Assembly: GCF_030373265.1 (NCBI RefSeq) | Contig: NZ_JAUCZC010000006.1 | Location: forward strand, 62,001 to 126,000 | Length of the DNA: 64,000 bases | Direction: 5' to 3' | DNA from: Blastomonas sp. | GTDB taxonomy: Bacteria > Pseudomonadota > Alphaproteobacteria > Sphingomonadales > Sphingomonadaceae | Shown here: piece after piece, positions 50,729-59,843 of the stretch | Numbering within the stretch: the stretch's first letter is position 1 | How the letters are laid out: each line of letters opens with the position of its first letter | Translations under genes and position numbers: made by a program | Notes under the pieces: generated by a model | The model's database searches: none | What the model saw: the letters and a program-made list of their open reading frames with translations, nothing else | Told to the model about the DNA's origin: nothing

Positions 50729-51931
50729 ATGGTGGAGCGATCGACACCGTTGCCGCAGGCTGAACCGATGGCGCCGGACTCTGCCGATCCAGAGTCCAGC
50801 TCGGGGCAACTGGCGAAACCGGCCATCAATGGCCGGAATGCGGCAAGACAACGCAGCACGAAACAGGCCGGTCCCGGCCAGGGCAACAGCTCGCGCGGCC
50901 GCATGGCGGACCGCACCAACTGGAATGCGCGGCGCGCCTATGCCGCGATCGATCTGGGCACCAACAACTGCAGGCTGCTGATCGCCAAGCCCGCGGCCGA
51001 CGGATTCGTCGTCGTCGATGCGTTCTCGCGCGTGGTGCGGCTGGGCGAAGGCCTGGGCCAGTCGGGACGGCTGAGCGACGCCGCGATGGACCGCGCGGTG
51101 GCCGCGCTGTCGATCTGTGCCGACAAATTGCGCCGCCGCCACGTCGCGCTGGCGCGCTCGGTGGCGACCGAAGCGTGCCGCAAGGCCGCCAACGGCCCCG
51201 ATTTCATCGAACGCGTGCGCCGCGAGACGGGGATCGTGCTCGACATCATCACCGCCGAGGAAGAGGCGCGGCTGGCGGTGCTGGGCTGCCACATCCTGCT
51301 GGAGCCCGGCGACGGCCCGGCGCTGATCTTCGACATCGGCGGCGGATCGACCGAACTGGTGCTGGTCGACAGCTCAGGGCCCGTGCCCGACATCCTCGAC
51401 TGGATGAGCGTGCCCTGGGGCGTGGTCACGCTGACCGAAAGCGAATCGTTCGACCCCGAGGACCCGCAGGCGCGCGATGCGGCCTATCAGCGCATGCGCG
51501 ACCGGGTGATGGAGGGCTTTGCGGCGTTCGCCAAGCGCCTGCCGGTGATGGCCAATGAGGATCGGCGGTTGCTGGGCACCAGCGGCACGGTGACCACGCT
51601 GGCGAGCCTGCATCTCGACCTGCCCTGCTATAACCGCGATGCGATCGACGGGTTGATCGTCCCGTCCGAATCGATGCGCGCGATCAGCACCCGGCTTGCG
51701 GGTCTCAGCCTGAACGAGCGGCGCGAGCTGCCCTGCATCGGCAAGGAACGCGCCGATCTGGTGGTGGCGGGGTGCGCCATTCTCGAATCGATTCTCGATA
51801 TCTGGCCCGCGGTGCGGCTGGGCGTGGCCGATCGCGGCATCCGCGAGGGCATCTTGCGCGCGCTGATGGGGCGCGACGCTCCGGCAGCGTCCACCCCGGC
51901 AACACCGGCGCAGAACGGACACAAGGCATGA
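50729..51931 (+). CDS. Ppx/GppA exopolyphosphatase family protein
   Basis: This 400-residue protein of the ASKHA phosphatase fold reads from ATG 50729. After a low-complexity, charged N-terminus of ~65 residues, the conserved phosphate-1 motif AAIDLGTNNCRLLIA, ITAEEEARLAVLG, the phosphate-2 motif LIFDIGGGSTELVLVD and GTSGTVTTLASLHLDL are seen. It is of the short, single-module type (no C-terminal HD domain), like Ppx1/Ppx2 of actinobacteria and many alphaproteobacterial homologues. The substrate could be inorganic polyphosphate or pppGpp. Its stop overlaps the rlmE start (ATGA), a pairing common in sphingomonads. Confidence 0.88.
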   Translation: MVERSTPLPQAEPMAPDSADPESSSGQLAKPAINGRNAARQRSTKQAGPGQGNSSRGRMADRTNWNARRAYAAIDLGTNNCRLLIAKPAADGFVVVDAFSRVVRLGEGLGQSGRLSDAAMDRAVAALSICADKLRRRHVALARSVATEACRKAANGPDFIERVRRETGIVLDIITAEEEARLAVLGCHILLEPGDGPALIFDIGGGSTELVLVDSSGPVPDILDWMSVPWGVVTLTESESFDPEDPQARDAAYQRMRDRVMEGFAAFAKRLPVMANEDRRLLGTSGTVTTLASLHLDLPCYNRDAIDGLIVPSESMRAISTRLAGLSLNERRELPCIGKERADLVVAGCAILESILDIWPAVRLGVADRGIREGILRALMGRDAPAASTPATPAQNGHKA

Positions 51932-52728
51932 GCAGCGGAAACGACGGCAAGGACGGCGGAAAAAACGGAAGCGGAAAGGATGCCGGGGGCGGCAAGAAGG
52001 TCCCCGGATCCAGCGCGCGCAAGCCCACCGGGCGCTATGGCGATGCGCTGCACCAGCGGGTGAAGACCGCCAAGGGCCGCACCGCGTCATCCAATCGCTG
52101 GCTCTCGCGCCAGCTCAACGACCCGTATGTGCGCAAGGCCAAGGCCGACGGCTATCGCAGCCGCGCCGCCTACAAATTGGTCGAGCTCGACGAGAAATTT
52201 GCGCTGGTGCGCAAGGCGCGGCACATTATCGATTTGGGGATCGCGCCGGGCGGCTGGGCGCAGCTGATCCGACGGATCAACCCCAAGGCGGCGGTGGTGG
52301 GTATCGATCTGCTTCCGGTCGACCCGATCGAGGGCGTGACCATCTTCGAGATGGATTTCATGGCCGACCATGCCCCCGACACCCTGATCGAGGCGCTGGG
52401 GGCGCAGCCTGACCTCGTGCTGTCGGACATGGCGGCCAACACCGTCGGCCACAAGCAGACCGACCATCTGCGCACCATGGGGCTGGTCGAGGCGGCAGCG
52501 CATTTTGCGGTCGATCATCTGGTCGAGGGCGGCGCGTTCGTCGCCAAGGTGCTGGCGGGCGGGACCGACAACGAGTTGCTCGCTTTGCTCAAGCAGCATT
52601 TCAAGACGGTCAAGCACGCCAAGCCGCCTGCCAGCCGCAAGGCCAGCAGCGAATGGTATGTCATCGCGCAGGGGCGCAAGCCGCGTGTTGCCATAGCTGT
52701 TGAGTCAGAGGATTCCGACGAGGCTTGA
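51928..52728 (+). CDS. rlmE: 23S rRNA 2'-O-ribose U2552 methyltransferase
   Basis: This 266-residue FtsJ/RrmJ methyltransferase has a Gly/Lys-rich disordered N-terminus of about 35 residues. RWLSRQLNDPYVRKAKADGYRSRAAYKLVELDEKF (with the first catalytic Lys), the SAM motif HIIDLGIAPGGWAQ, LVLSDMAANTVGHKQTDH (catalytic Asp), GAFVAKVLAGG (catalytic Lys) and ASRKASSEWYVIAQG (catalytic Glu) follow. The K-D-K-E tetrad is complete. It methylates U2552 in the A loop of 23S rRNA, a late large-subunit assembly step. It is translationally coupled to ppx and ended by a strong terminator 22 bp later. Confidence 0.94.
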   Translation: MSSGNDGKDGGKNGSGKDAGGGKKVPGSSARKPTGRYGDALHQRVKTAKGRTASSNRWLSRQLNDPYVRKAKADGYRSRAAYKLVELDEKFALVRKARHIIDLGIAPGGWAQLIRRINPKAAVVGIDLLPVDPIEGVTIFEMDFMADHAPDTLIEALGAQPDLVLSDMAANTVGHKQTDHLRTMGLVEAAAHFAVDHLVEGGAFVAKVLAGGTDNELLALLKQHFKTVKHAKPPASRKASSEWYVIAQGRKPRVAIAVESEDSDEA

Positions 52729-52749
52729 GCATGGCGCGCCTGCCATAAC

Positions 52750-52788
52750 AAAAGGCCCCGCCTGCTGCGTGCAGACGGGGCCTTTTTT
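52750..52788. terminator. Bidirectional intrinsic terminator
   Basis: AAAAGGCCCCGCCTGC and GCAGACGGGGCCTTTTTT pair almost perfectly around a short TGCGT loop, with A-runs and T-runs on both sides. It can therefore stop rlmE transcription on the plus strand and the TonB receptor transcription on the minus strand; both genes end within 25 bp of it. Confidence 0.92.
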
Positions 52789-52807
52789 GTGGGTCGCAGC
52801 TGTCAGA

Positions 52808-55594
52808 TCAGAAGCGGCTGCGCAGCGTCACGCCATAGGTGCGCGGCTCGCCGAGGAACGCCGAGAAGATCTGGCGGTTGCCCGGGAACTGCGGATCGAC
52901 GAACGGGGCGCCCGCACCACCAGCCTGGAACGGGCTGTTGAACGCCACCTGGGTGAAATCCTCATTGAACAGGTTCTGGGCCCACAATTCGACGGCCCAG
53001 TTCTGATCGGGACCGCGCAGGCCGACGCGGGCGTTGACCACCACGAAGCTGGGCTGTTCCTTTTGCGGGAACAGATCGGAGCCGGTGTTGAACCCTTCGG
53101 TCACGCGGGTGTCGACATAGACCAGACCCGACAGGCCGCTGTCGCCGATATCCGGCGTCCACGCCATCGATCCGGTAACCGTGATCTCAGGTGCGTTCGA
53201 CAGGTTGTCGCCGGGCAGCAGACGCAGCGCCGGATCGAGCGGTGCACCCGACTTGTTGCCGACCAGGTTGTTGCGATACTTGGTCTGGGCGTAGGTGATG
53301 CCGGCATTGACGTTGAAGTTGCGCGCCGGATTGACCGAAGCCTCGAGTTCCACACCCTGCGCAACCACGCCATAGCTGACATCGTCGCGGGCGCAGGCGC
53401 CGGTGGTGGCGCTGAGGTCCCGATCGCCGCCGCCCAGATCGGTCGAGCAGCCGTTGACGGTCTGCACCAGGAACACCGTTCCGTTGAAGGTGTTGAGCTG
53501 GAAGTTCTCGAACTGCTGGCGGAACAGCGCGAGGTTGAGGGTCAGCGGTCCGGTGGAGTATTTCGCCCCCAGTTCGAACGCATCGACGATTTCCTGATCG
53601 AACTGCAGGTTGCCGACCAGCGCCTGCGCGCCGCCGACCGCCGCGAAGGTGGTGGTGGGGATCGCGCCCAGCGGTGCGACGATCGGGCCCTTCAGCGCCG
53701 AACGGTCGAGGTTGAAGCCGCCCGCCTTATAGCCGCGCGAGGCACTGCCGTAGAACAGCAGATCGTCGGTGGCCTTCCACGACAGCACCACGGTTCCGGT
53801 GAACTCGCTCTCGCGGCGCCGATCGTTGATCGAAACGCCGTTGAGTTCCGCGGTCGAATTGCCCTGGCACGACAGCCCGATGATGCCGCCGGCCACCGGC
53901 GACAATCCGGCGTTGGTGAGGAAGGGAGTCAGCGCGGCCTGGTTCTGCACGCAGCCGATGTTGTCGTTGCTGAAAGTGGCGTCGAAGCGCTTGCGCTCGT
54001 TGGTGTAGCGCAGGCCCAGCGTCAGATCGAGCCGGTCGGTGATGTGCACGATGTTGTGCGTGAAGATCGCGAAGTTGCGGCTGTTCTGGAAATAGCGGTC
54101 GCTGATCGAACCGCGGTCGTTGATCGCATCAAGCCGGTCGATGCCTGCCACGATGGCCGGGCCCGCCGGGCCGAAGGGCGATGCGACACCTGGCACCGCG
54201 CCGCTCAGCACGGCCCTTCCGGTCGGGCTGAGACAGCCCGCCGATCCGGGCGAATAGAACTGTGCGAGACCGCCACCGGAAATCAGGCGGCAGCTGGCGA
54301 ACCGGCCATATTGGCTGCCGAAGCGCAGGTTGTCGCGCACGGTCAGATCTTCGTTGGCGAAATAGCCGCCGACCAGCCAGTCGAGCTTGCCGCCGAACGC
54401 CTCACCCTGCAACCGCAGTTCCTGGGTGAAGGTCTTGAACCGGCGGAACTGCGCGTCCTCGTCATCGGCGCGGTAGAGGATGTCGACCGAGCTGTAGTCG
54501 ATGTCGCCGGCCTGGCTGTTCTTGTATTCGCGATAGCCGGTGATCGAGGTCAGCGAGGCGCCGCCCAGATTCCAGTTCACCTCGAGCGAAACGCCGCCAT
54601 CCTTGGTGCTGCCGTTATAGTTGCGCCCGGGGGTGACGAAGGCATTGCGGCTGAACGGATCGTTGAACGACACCAGAGGCTGGCCCAAGTCGCGCAGCAC
54701 GTTGATGATGTTGTTGCCGTTCGGCTGCAGCGGCGCCAGCGGCGTCGAGGGATTGTTGAGGTTGCCGATCAGCGGGTTGAAGCGGTTGCCCAGATTGACC
54801 GCACCGCAGCAGCGTTCGTCGCGGTTGGTGTAGTCGGCGATGAAGCGGAACGACACGTCATCGGTCGGCTCCCACAGCAGCTGACCCTTGACGAAATAGC
54901 GGTTGCGGTTGTTGAGATCGATATCGTTGTTGACGTCCTGCAGGAAGCCGTCGCGCCGTTCGAACACGCCATCGATGCGGGCGGCGAGGTCCTGCGTGAT
55001 CGGGCCGGTCAGCCCTGCCTGCAGGCGGACGTTGTCATAGTTGCCATATGTCGCTTCGGCAAAGCCGCCGAAATCGAACTCGGGCCGCTTGGAATAGATC
55101 GAGATGATACCGGCCGAGGCGTTGCGGCCGAACAGCGTCCCCTGCGGGCCGCGCAGCACTTCCACCCGCTCGATCTCGCCCAGTTCGTTGAGGCCGATGC
55201 CCGAACGCGAGCGGTAAACCCCGTCGATGAACACCGCGACCGAGCTTTCGAGGCCGGGGTTGTCGCCGACCGTGCCGATGCCGCGGATACGCGCAGAGCC
55301 GTTGGCCTCGTTGCCGGTCGAGGACACGAGCAGCGAGGGGACAACCTGATTGAGCTGGCGGATGTCGTTGGCGCCGGTGTTTTCCAGCGTTTCGGCGTTC
55401 ACCGCGGAAACGGCAACGGGAACGTCGGAGAGCAATTGTTCGCGGCCCTGGGCGACGACGACGATGGTGTTGCCTTCGCGGACACCCTGCGCATCGGCTT
55501 CGGCTTCCTGAGCGAAGGCGGGACTGGCCATGGCGACGAGGCCGGCGGAAAGCATGAGGGATACACGGCTGGTCTTGCCGAAACGCATGGACAT
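52808..55594 (-). CDS. TonB-dependent outer-membrane receptor
   Basis: This 928-residue receptor reads from ATG 55594 with GGAGAG before it. A signal peptide (LMLSAGLVAMASPAFA) is followed by a TonB-box-like NTIVVVAQGRE, a plug domain (LSDVPVAVSAVNAETLENTGANDIRQLNQVVPSLLVSST, SARIRGIGTVGDNPGLESSVAVFIDGVYRSRSGIGLNELGEIERVEVLRGPQGTLFGRNASAGIISIYSKRP) and a long barrel ending in GVTLRSRF with a terminal Phe. There is no STN domain, so it does not signal through FecR. Sphingomonads have many such receptors for varied substrates; the substrate here is unknown. The single gene is not linked to iron or sugar genes. A motif shared with the acyl-CoA dehydrogenase promoter lies 46 bp upstream, which would hint at a lipid-related ligand. 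Confidence 0.92.
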   Translation of the reverse strand: MSMRFGKTSRVSLMLSAGLVAMASPAFAQEAEADAQGVREGNTIVVVAQGREQLLSDVPVAVSAVNAETLENTGANDIRQLNQVVPSLLVSSTGNEANGSARIRGIGTVGDNPGLESSVAVFIDGVYRSRSGIGLNELGEIERVEVLRGPQGTLFGRNASAGIISIYSKRPEFDFGGFAEATYGNYDNVRLQAGLTGPITQDLAARIDGVFERRDGFLQDVNNDIDLNNRNRYFVKGQLLWEPTDDVSFRFIADYTNRDERCCGAVNLGNRFNPLIGNLNNPSTPLAPLQPNGNNIINVLRDLGQPLVSFNDPFSRNAFVTPGRNYNGSTKDGGVSLEVNWNLGGASLTSITGYREYKNSQAGDIDYSSVDILYRADDEDAQFRRFKTFTQELRLQGEAFGGKLDWLVGGYFANEDLTVRDNLRFGSQYGRFASCRLISGGGLAQFYSPGSAGCLSPTGRAVLSGAVPGVASPFGPAGPAIVAGIDRLDAINDRGSISDRYFQNSRNFAIFTHNIVHITDRLDLTLGLRYTNERKRFDATFSNDNIGCVQNQAALTPFLTNAGLSPVAGGIIGLSCQGNSTAELNGVSINDRRRESEFTGTVVLSWKATDDLLFYGSASRGYKAGGFNLDRSALKGPIVAPLGAIPTTTFAAVGGAQALVGNLQFDQEIVDAFELGAKYSTGPLTLNLALFRQQFENFQLNTFNGTVFLVQTVNGCSTDLGGGDRDLSATTGACARDDVSYGVVAQGVELEASVNPARNFNVNAGITYAQTKYRNNLVGNKSGAPLDPALRLLPGDNLSNAPEITVTGSMAWTPDIGDSGLSGLVYVDTRVTEGFNTGSDLFPQKEQPSFVVVNARVGLRGPDQNWAVELWAQNLFNEDFTQVAFNSPFQAGGAGAPFVDPQFPGNRQIFSAFLGEPRTYGVTLRSRF

Positions 55595-55639
55595 ATCTCT
55601 CTCCTGATATTGGTCTTCGCAGGCGGTCATGTTGCCGCC

Positions 55640-55657
55640 TTGACGCTTACGTTAAAC
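55640..55657 (-). promoter_or_regulatory. Possible operator upstream of TonB receptor, shared with acyl-CoA dehydrogenase
   Basis: TTGACGCTTACGTTAAAC (read on the plus strand) differs only slightly from TTGACGCTCACGTAAACG at 44366. It lies 46-63 bp upstream of the receptor start, in the right place for an operator. One regulator acting on both is inference from the shared sequence. Confidence 0.4.
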
Positions 55658-55746
55658 CAAATCGGTGCGACTTCCAGCGTTTGCGCGGGCCTCACGCAAA
55701 AATGCAGGCGTATGTCGCAAAAACGCAACACCCGTGCCAAGGCGCC

Positions 55747-56427
55747 TCAGGCGCGCAAATCTGCGGTTTTCTGCAAGTGGAAGGCAAGGGCCCTGCTTTC
55801 CGTAGCGACAACCGCCTGCGGATCATCGCCCATCACCCGCAAGATGGCCTGGTCGCCCGCATCCATACCACCGGTCAGCGACCCGAACGCCGGCAGGATC
55901 AACCGCTGCGAACACCGCACGAAGCACGGCCGCGACACCATCCGCCCGCGCAGCCGCACCCGCAGCCGGGGGTGAAAATGCCCCGAAAGCTCGGGCACGC
56001 TGGCATGCGATTCGGCGCGGTGACGCAGCGCCAGCCCGCCCAGTTCCGCCTCGTCGACCACACGGCCGCCAAAGCCCGCATCGAGCGCGCTGTCGTGGTT
56101 GCCGGTGATCCAGTGGACCGCGACCCGTTGCGCCAGGCTCTCCAGCCGCTCTGCCAGCCTGGCATCGAGCCGCTGAGCCCCCCGGCTGTCGTGGAAGTTG
56201 TCGCCCAGACACCACAGGCTCGTCGCCCCGCAGGCCGCGATCGCCGCCTCCAGCCGGTCGAGCGTCGCCGCGCTGTCATAGGGCGGCAGCATCTGGCCCG
56301 AGGCGGCGTACCAGCTCGCCTTTTCGAAATGCAGGTCGGCGACGAACAGCGCCCGCTGGCCCGGCCAGTACAGCGCGGCACGGTCGACGATCGTGAAGTC
56401 CTGTCCGGCGAACGAAAGGTGAACCAT
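55747..56427 (-). CDS. pdeM: Ligase-associated DNA-damage-response endonuclease PdeM
   Basis: This calcineurin-like metallophosphoesterase has about 226 residues. Metal-binding motifs are VADLHFEKAS, WCLGDNFHD, ITGNHDSAL, ELSGHFHPRLRV and the C-terminal RPCFVRCSQRLILPAFGSLTGG. That set and length match PdeM, usually found beside an Lhr-type helicase, exonuclease and ATP-dependent ligase. None of those lie next to it here, so the gene is detached from the usual cluster unless they are elsewhere. ATG 56427 (MVHLSFAGQDF) is preferred; ATG 56478 would add 17 residues. It is divergent from trhO. Confidence 0.82.
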   Translation of the reverse strand: MVHLSFAGQDFTIVDRAALYWPGQRALFVADLHFEKASWYAASGQMLPPYDSAATLDRLEAAIAACGATSLWCLGDNFHDSRGAQRLDARLAERLESLAQRVAVHWITGNHDSALDAGFGGRVVDEAELGGLALRHRAESHASVPELSGHFHPRLRVRLRGRMVSRPCFVRCSQRLILPAFGSLTGGMDAGDQAILRVMGDDPQAVVATESRALAFHLQKTADLRA

Positions 56428-56507
56428 GGCATTGCCATGCCGCAGTGCGAAGCGTCTTGCAAGCAGGACCATTGGCATCGGGCGGCCTCGTAGCTTATGG
56501 GCGCAGC

Positions 56508-57323
56508 ATGACCGACTCTCCCGCCTATCCGATCACCGTCGCCGCGCTCTATCATTTCGCGCGGATCGAGGACCCTGCCGCCGTCCGCGCGCCGATCGAG
56601 GCACTGTGCGCTGAGCATGGGCTGTGCGGAACGCTGCTGCTGGCGCAGGAGGGCGTGAACGGAACGGTGGCGGGAACGGCCGATGGCGTTGCCGCGCTGA
56701 TCGGCCATATCCGCGGCCTGCCGGGCTTTGCGGACATCGAGATCAAGTATTCGGGCGCGCCGATCCCGCCGTTCCGCCGGATGAAGGTGCGCTTGAAGCG
56801 CGAGATCGTGACCATGGGGGTGCCCGATATCGATCCGGTGCACGGCCAGGGTGCGTATGTCGATCCTGCCGACTGGAACGCGCTGATCAGCGACCCCGAT
56901 ACGGTGGTCATCGACACCCGCAACAGCTTCGAGGTCGAGCAGGGCAGCTTTGCCCACGCCATCGATCCGGGCACCGAACGGTTCAGCGACTTTCCCGCCT
57001 GGTTCGATGACCAGGCCGAGGGCTTGCGCGAGTCGGGCAAGAAGATCGCGATGTTCTGCACCGGTGGCATCCGCTGCGAGAAAGCGACAGCCTATGTCCG
57101 CGCGCAGGGCTTCGACGCGGTCTATCAACTAAAGGGCGGCATTCTCAAATATCTCGAGGACGTGCCCGCCGACGAATCGCTGTTCTCCGGCGGCTGCTTC
57201 GTGTTCGACGAGCGCGTCGCCCTGGGCCAGGGGCTCAGCGTACTGGGCGATCCAGTCGCTCCGGTGATGGTCGACCGCAAGCGCAAACCCCGCAAGCGAG
57301 GCGTGGCTGACGTTAAAAATTAA
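56508..57323 (+). CDS. trhO: tRNA uridine(34) 5-hydroxylase, rhodanese-type
   Basis: This 271-residue YceA/TrhO family protein reads from ATG 56508. The N-terminal acylphosphatase-like domain is residues ~1-105 (ITVAALYHFARIEDPAAVRAPIEALCAEHGLCGTLLLAQEGVNGTVAG, IEIKYSGAPIPPFRRMKVRLKREIVTMG). The rhodanese domain is ~115-230 (VVIDTRNSFEVEQGSFAHAIDPGTERFSDFP), with the active-site loop CTGGIRCEKAT holding the catalytic Cys. It forms 5-hydroxyuridine at position 34 of tRNA using O2 and a prephenate-independent route. It lacks the C-terminal Cys-rich extension seen in the longer E. coli type, except for GGCFVFDERVALG. Confidence 0.92.
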   Translation: MTDSPAYPITVAALYHFARIEDPAAVRAPIEALCAEHGLCGTLLLAQEGVNGTVAGTADGVAALIGHIRGLPGFADIEIKYSGAPIPPFRRMKVRLKREIVTMGVPDIDPVHGQGAYVDPADWNALISDPDTVVIDTRNSFEVEQGSFAHAIDPGTERFSDFPAWFDDQAEGLRESGKKIAMFCTGGIRCEKATAYVRAQGFDAVYQLKGGILKYLEDVPADESLFSGGCFVFDERVALGQGLSVLGDPVAPVMVDRKRKPRKRGVADVKN

Positions 57324-57324
57324 C

Positions 57325-57405
57325 CGTTACTCCCGCGCACGCGGGGGTCCCGCTTCTGCGCCACTGCCGCGCTGACGCGGGATTCCCGCTTTCGCGGGAA
57401 TGACG
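57325..57405. repeat. 81 bp composite palindromic element (REPIN-like), copy 2
   Basis: This is the reverse-oriented counterpart of the element at 35750-35829: read on the minus strand it begins CGTCATTCCCGCGAAAGCGG and ends in AGCGGGACCCCCGCGTGCGC then GGGAGTAACG, with an unrelated middle part. It lies between convergent trhO and desaturase genes, 2 bp after the trhO stop, and may also serve as their transcription end. Confidence 0.7.
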
Positions 57406-57410
57406 GTGAA

Positions 57411-58520
57411 TTACCGCGAACTGTTCGTCCGAAAGGTGCTGCGGACCAGACGCCCGACCAGACCCGACAGGCTGCGATAGTTCGCGAGCGCATAGGTCGA
57501 GGCGCCGGTGAGTTCGCGCGACAGCCGCCGGTGCGCCTCGGGCAGCGCGTGATAGGGCACGCCGGGCAGCAGATGGTGCAGCGCATGATAGCGCAGGCCC
57601 ACCGGCGCCCACAGTTCGGGCAGCAGCCCGGGCGGCGGCACGTTGACGCTGTCGAGATACTGCGCGGTGACGCTCATCACCTGCTCCTCGTTCTCCCACA
57701 GATGCGCGACCAGGGTGCGGATCTGGTTGAGCACCATCGTGCCCGATGCGACCGCAAGGCCGATCAGGAAGGCGCGCAAGGGAATCGTTCCGGTCGCGAC
57801 CAGTGCGATCAGGCTCATAGCCCAGACGCTCGCCAGCACCTCGAGCACCAGCCAATGGCGGCGCGCGGGGCCTTCGGGCATCACGCGGCGGAAGGCAGGG
57901 TTGATCACCAGCCCCGAGTAGCGCTCGACGACGATCCGGCGCAGCGGCGGGATCAGCGCCGACAGCGGCGACAGCACGCCATAGCGGATGATCAGGCCAA
58001 TCGGGCCCAACGCCGCGACCGCGACGAACAACGGCACCGTCCACGGCTTCATCAGCGCGAGCGGAAGATATTCGGGATCCTTGGCGGTGCCATAGCGCGT
58101 GCGCTGGTGGTGCAGATTGTGCACGCCTTCGTACATGAAGCTGGGGATCAGCAGCGGAATGCCGACGAATGCGTTCCACCCTGCGTTGAAACCGGGCACC
58201 GCGCCGGGCCGCAAATGCGTCAGTTCGTGGATGAAGCTGCCTGCGCGGTAGAGCGCGAGCACCGCGACAACACCACACAGCACGGCAAGGCCGACGCCGG
58301 GCGCCAGAATCGCGCCCGCCAGCGCGCCATAGCCGACCGTCACCGATGCCAGCATGTCGGCCCAATAGATGCCGGGACGCGCAGCGTTGAGATCGCGCGT
58401 CAGCGATGCCGCCGCACGGATCATCTTCATGTCGTCGGGAATCTGACCGACAACCCGGGCGCTGGTCGCGCCGCGCGCTGCTGACGGGTCCGCGCCGGTC
58501 AAGGGAAAGCTGCTTGCCAT
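57411..58520 (-). CDS. Membrane fatty acid desaturase
   Basis: This 369-residue integral membrane di-iron enzyme carries the three His boxes of the desaturase superfamily: SFIHELTHLRPG, EGVHNLHHQRTRYG and RYHALHHLLPGVPYHALPEAHRRL. Four to six hydrophobic segments surround them. It would introduce a double bond into fatty acyl chains or a related lipid. ATG 58520 is chosen because AGGAT lies just before it; ATG 58526 is two codons upstream and also possible. Sphingomonads often have such desaturase-like proteins of unknown lipid substrate. It is divergent from the acetyltransferase gene. Confidence 0.88.
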   Translation of the reverse strand: MASSFPLTGADPSAARGATSARVVGQIPDDMKMIRAAASLTRDLNAARPGIYWADMLASVTVGYGALAGAILAPGVGLAVLCGVVAVLALYRAGSFIHELTHLRPGAVPGFNAGWNAFVGIPLLIPSFMYEGVHNLHHQRTRYGTAKDPEYLPLALMKPWTVPLFVAVAALGPIGLIIRYGVLSPLSALIPPLRRIVVERYSGLVINPAFRRVMPEGPARRHWLVLEVLASVWAMSLIALVATGTIPLRAFLIGLAVASGTMVLNQIRTLVAHLWENEEQVMSVTAQYLDSVNVPPPGLLPELWAPVGLRYHALHHLLPGVPYHALPEAHRRLSRELTGASTYALANYRSLSGLVGRLVRSTFRTNSSR

Positions 58521-58682
58521 AATCATCCTGCTTGTGAGTGCCTGCTTTAGCCAGATCAACATGGCAGCAACATGGCAACATCTGGCCCGCATGTCCTTGA
58601 CACAGATCATAGCCGGGCGACAAAGAACGCTTCGAACACGGCCTGCCCCGCAAGAGGACCCGGCCCGGACAAGGAAACGGCA

Positions 58683-59843
58683 TTGACGAACCCAGGTGAA
58701 ATAAGGGTCAGCCCGGTCGATGACAAGGCGGCCCTCAAGGCGTTCATCGAAATTGCCTATACGCTGAACGCTTCGGACCCCAATTGGGTGCCGCCGCTGC
58801 GCACCGAAGTGCGCGAGATGTTCAATCCGGCCAAGAACCCGTTCTACGGCCATGCCACGGTGCAGCCGATGATCGCCTTGCGCGGCGGCAAGGTGGTCGG
58901 GCGAATTTCGGCGCATATCGATCATCTCGCGCTCGCCCAGCCGGTTGAGCAAGGCATGGGTCCGGGCACCGGCAATTTCGGCATGTTCGAGGCGGCGGAC
59001 GAACAGGTCGGTCGCGCGCTGCTTGCCGCAGCCGAGCAATGGCTGCGCAATCAGGGCATGACCCGCGCGCTGGGGCCGCTCAGCCTGTCGATCTGGGACG
59101 AGCCGGGGCTGCTGACCTCGGGCTTCGAGACGCCGCCGATGGTGATGATGGGCCACCACAACCGCGCCTATCGCGGCTGGATCGAGGCGGCAGGGTACAC
59201 GCCTGCCAAAAAGCTGCTGACCTATGAACTGCCGATCGTCGAAGGGTTCTCACCGCTTATCCAGCGCATCGTCGCCTCGGGGCATCGCAACGACCGCATC
59301 CACATTCGCAAGGTCGACAAGAGCCGGTTCGACGAGGAGGCCGCAACGATCCTGGAAATCCTCAACGAAGCCTGGGGCAACAACTGGGGCTTTGTGCCGA
59401 TCACCGACGCCGAGGTTGCCTATATCGGCAAGAAACTGCGGCCACTGGTGCGCGAGGACCTGATCATGATCGCGGAATATGACGGCAAGCCGGTCGCGTT
59501 CCTGATGACATTGCCCGATATCAACGCGGTGACCGCGCCGCTCAAGGGATCGCTGCTGCCCTTCGGCTGGGCCAAGCTGCTGTGGTGGCTGCGCAACTGC
59601 CGCTCGCCCAGCGTGCGGGTTCCGCTGATGGGGGTGCGCACCGAGCTCCAGAACTCTCGCCTTGCCGCGCAGATGGCGTTCATGCTGATCGAAACGATCC
59701 GCATCGAGGCGGTGGGCAGATATGGCGCGATCCGCGGCGAGCTGGGCTGGGTGCTCGACGACAACCAGGGGATGGTGGCAATCGCCGATGCCATCGACAG
59801 CAAGGTCAACCGCGAATATCTGATCTACGAAAAGACGCTGTAG
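58683..59843 (+). CDS. GNAT-like N-acyltransferase family protein
   Basis: This 386-residue protein probably starts at TTG 58683, which has AAGGA eight bases before it; the frame is open upstream to 58572, but that part overlaps the desaturase promoter region. IRVSPVDDKAALKAFIEIAYTLNASDPNWVPPLRTEVREMFNPAKNPFYGHATVQPMIALRGGKVVGRISAHIDH is the start typical of the large GNAT-like family sometimes called dATP pyrophosphohydrolase or N-acetyltransferase in databases. AAEQWLRNQGMTRALGPLSLSIWDEPGLL and TELQNSRLAAQMAFMLIETIRIEAVGRYGAIRGELGWVLDDNQGM follow. The substrate is unknown. The desaturase next door suggests a lipid link, but that is only positional. Confidence 0.75.
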   Translation: MTNPGEIRVSPVDDKAALKAFIEIAYTLNASDPNWVPPLRTEVREMFNPAKNPFYGHATVQPMIALRGGKVVGRISAHIDHLALAQPVEQGMGPGTGNFGMFEAADEQVGRALLAAAEQWLRNQGMTRALGPLSLSIWDEPGLLTSGFETPPMVMMGHHNRAYRGWIEAAGYTPAKKLLTYELPIVEGFSPLIQRIVASGHRNDRIHIRKVDKSRFDEEAATILEILNEAWGNNWGFVPITDAEVAYIGKKLRPLVREDLIMIAEYDGKPVAFLMTLPDINAVTAPLKGSLLPFGWAKLLWWLRNCRSPSVRVPLMGVRTELQNSRLAAQMAFMLIETIRIEAVGRYGAIRGELGWVLDDNQGMVAIADAIDSKVNREYLIYEKTL

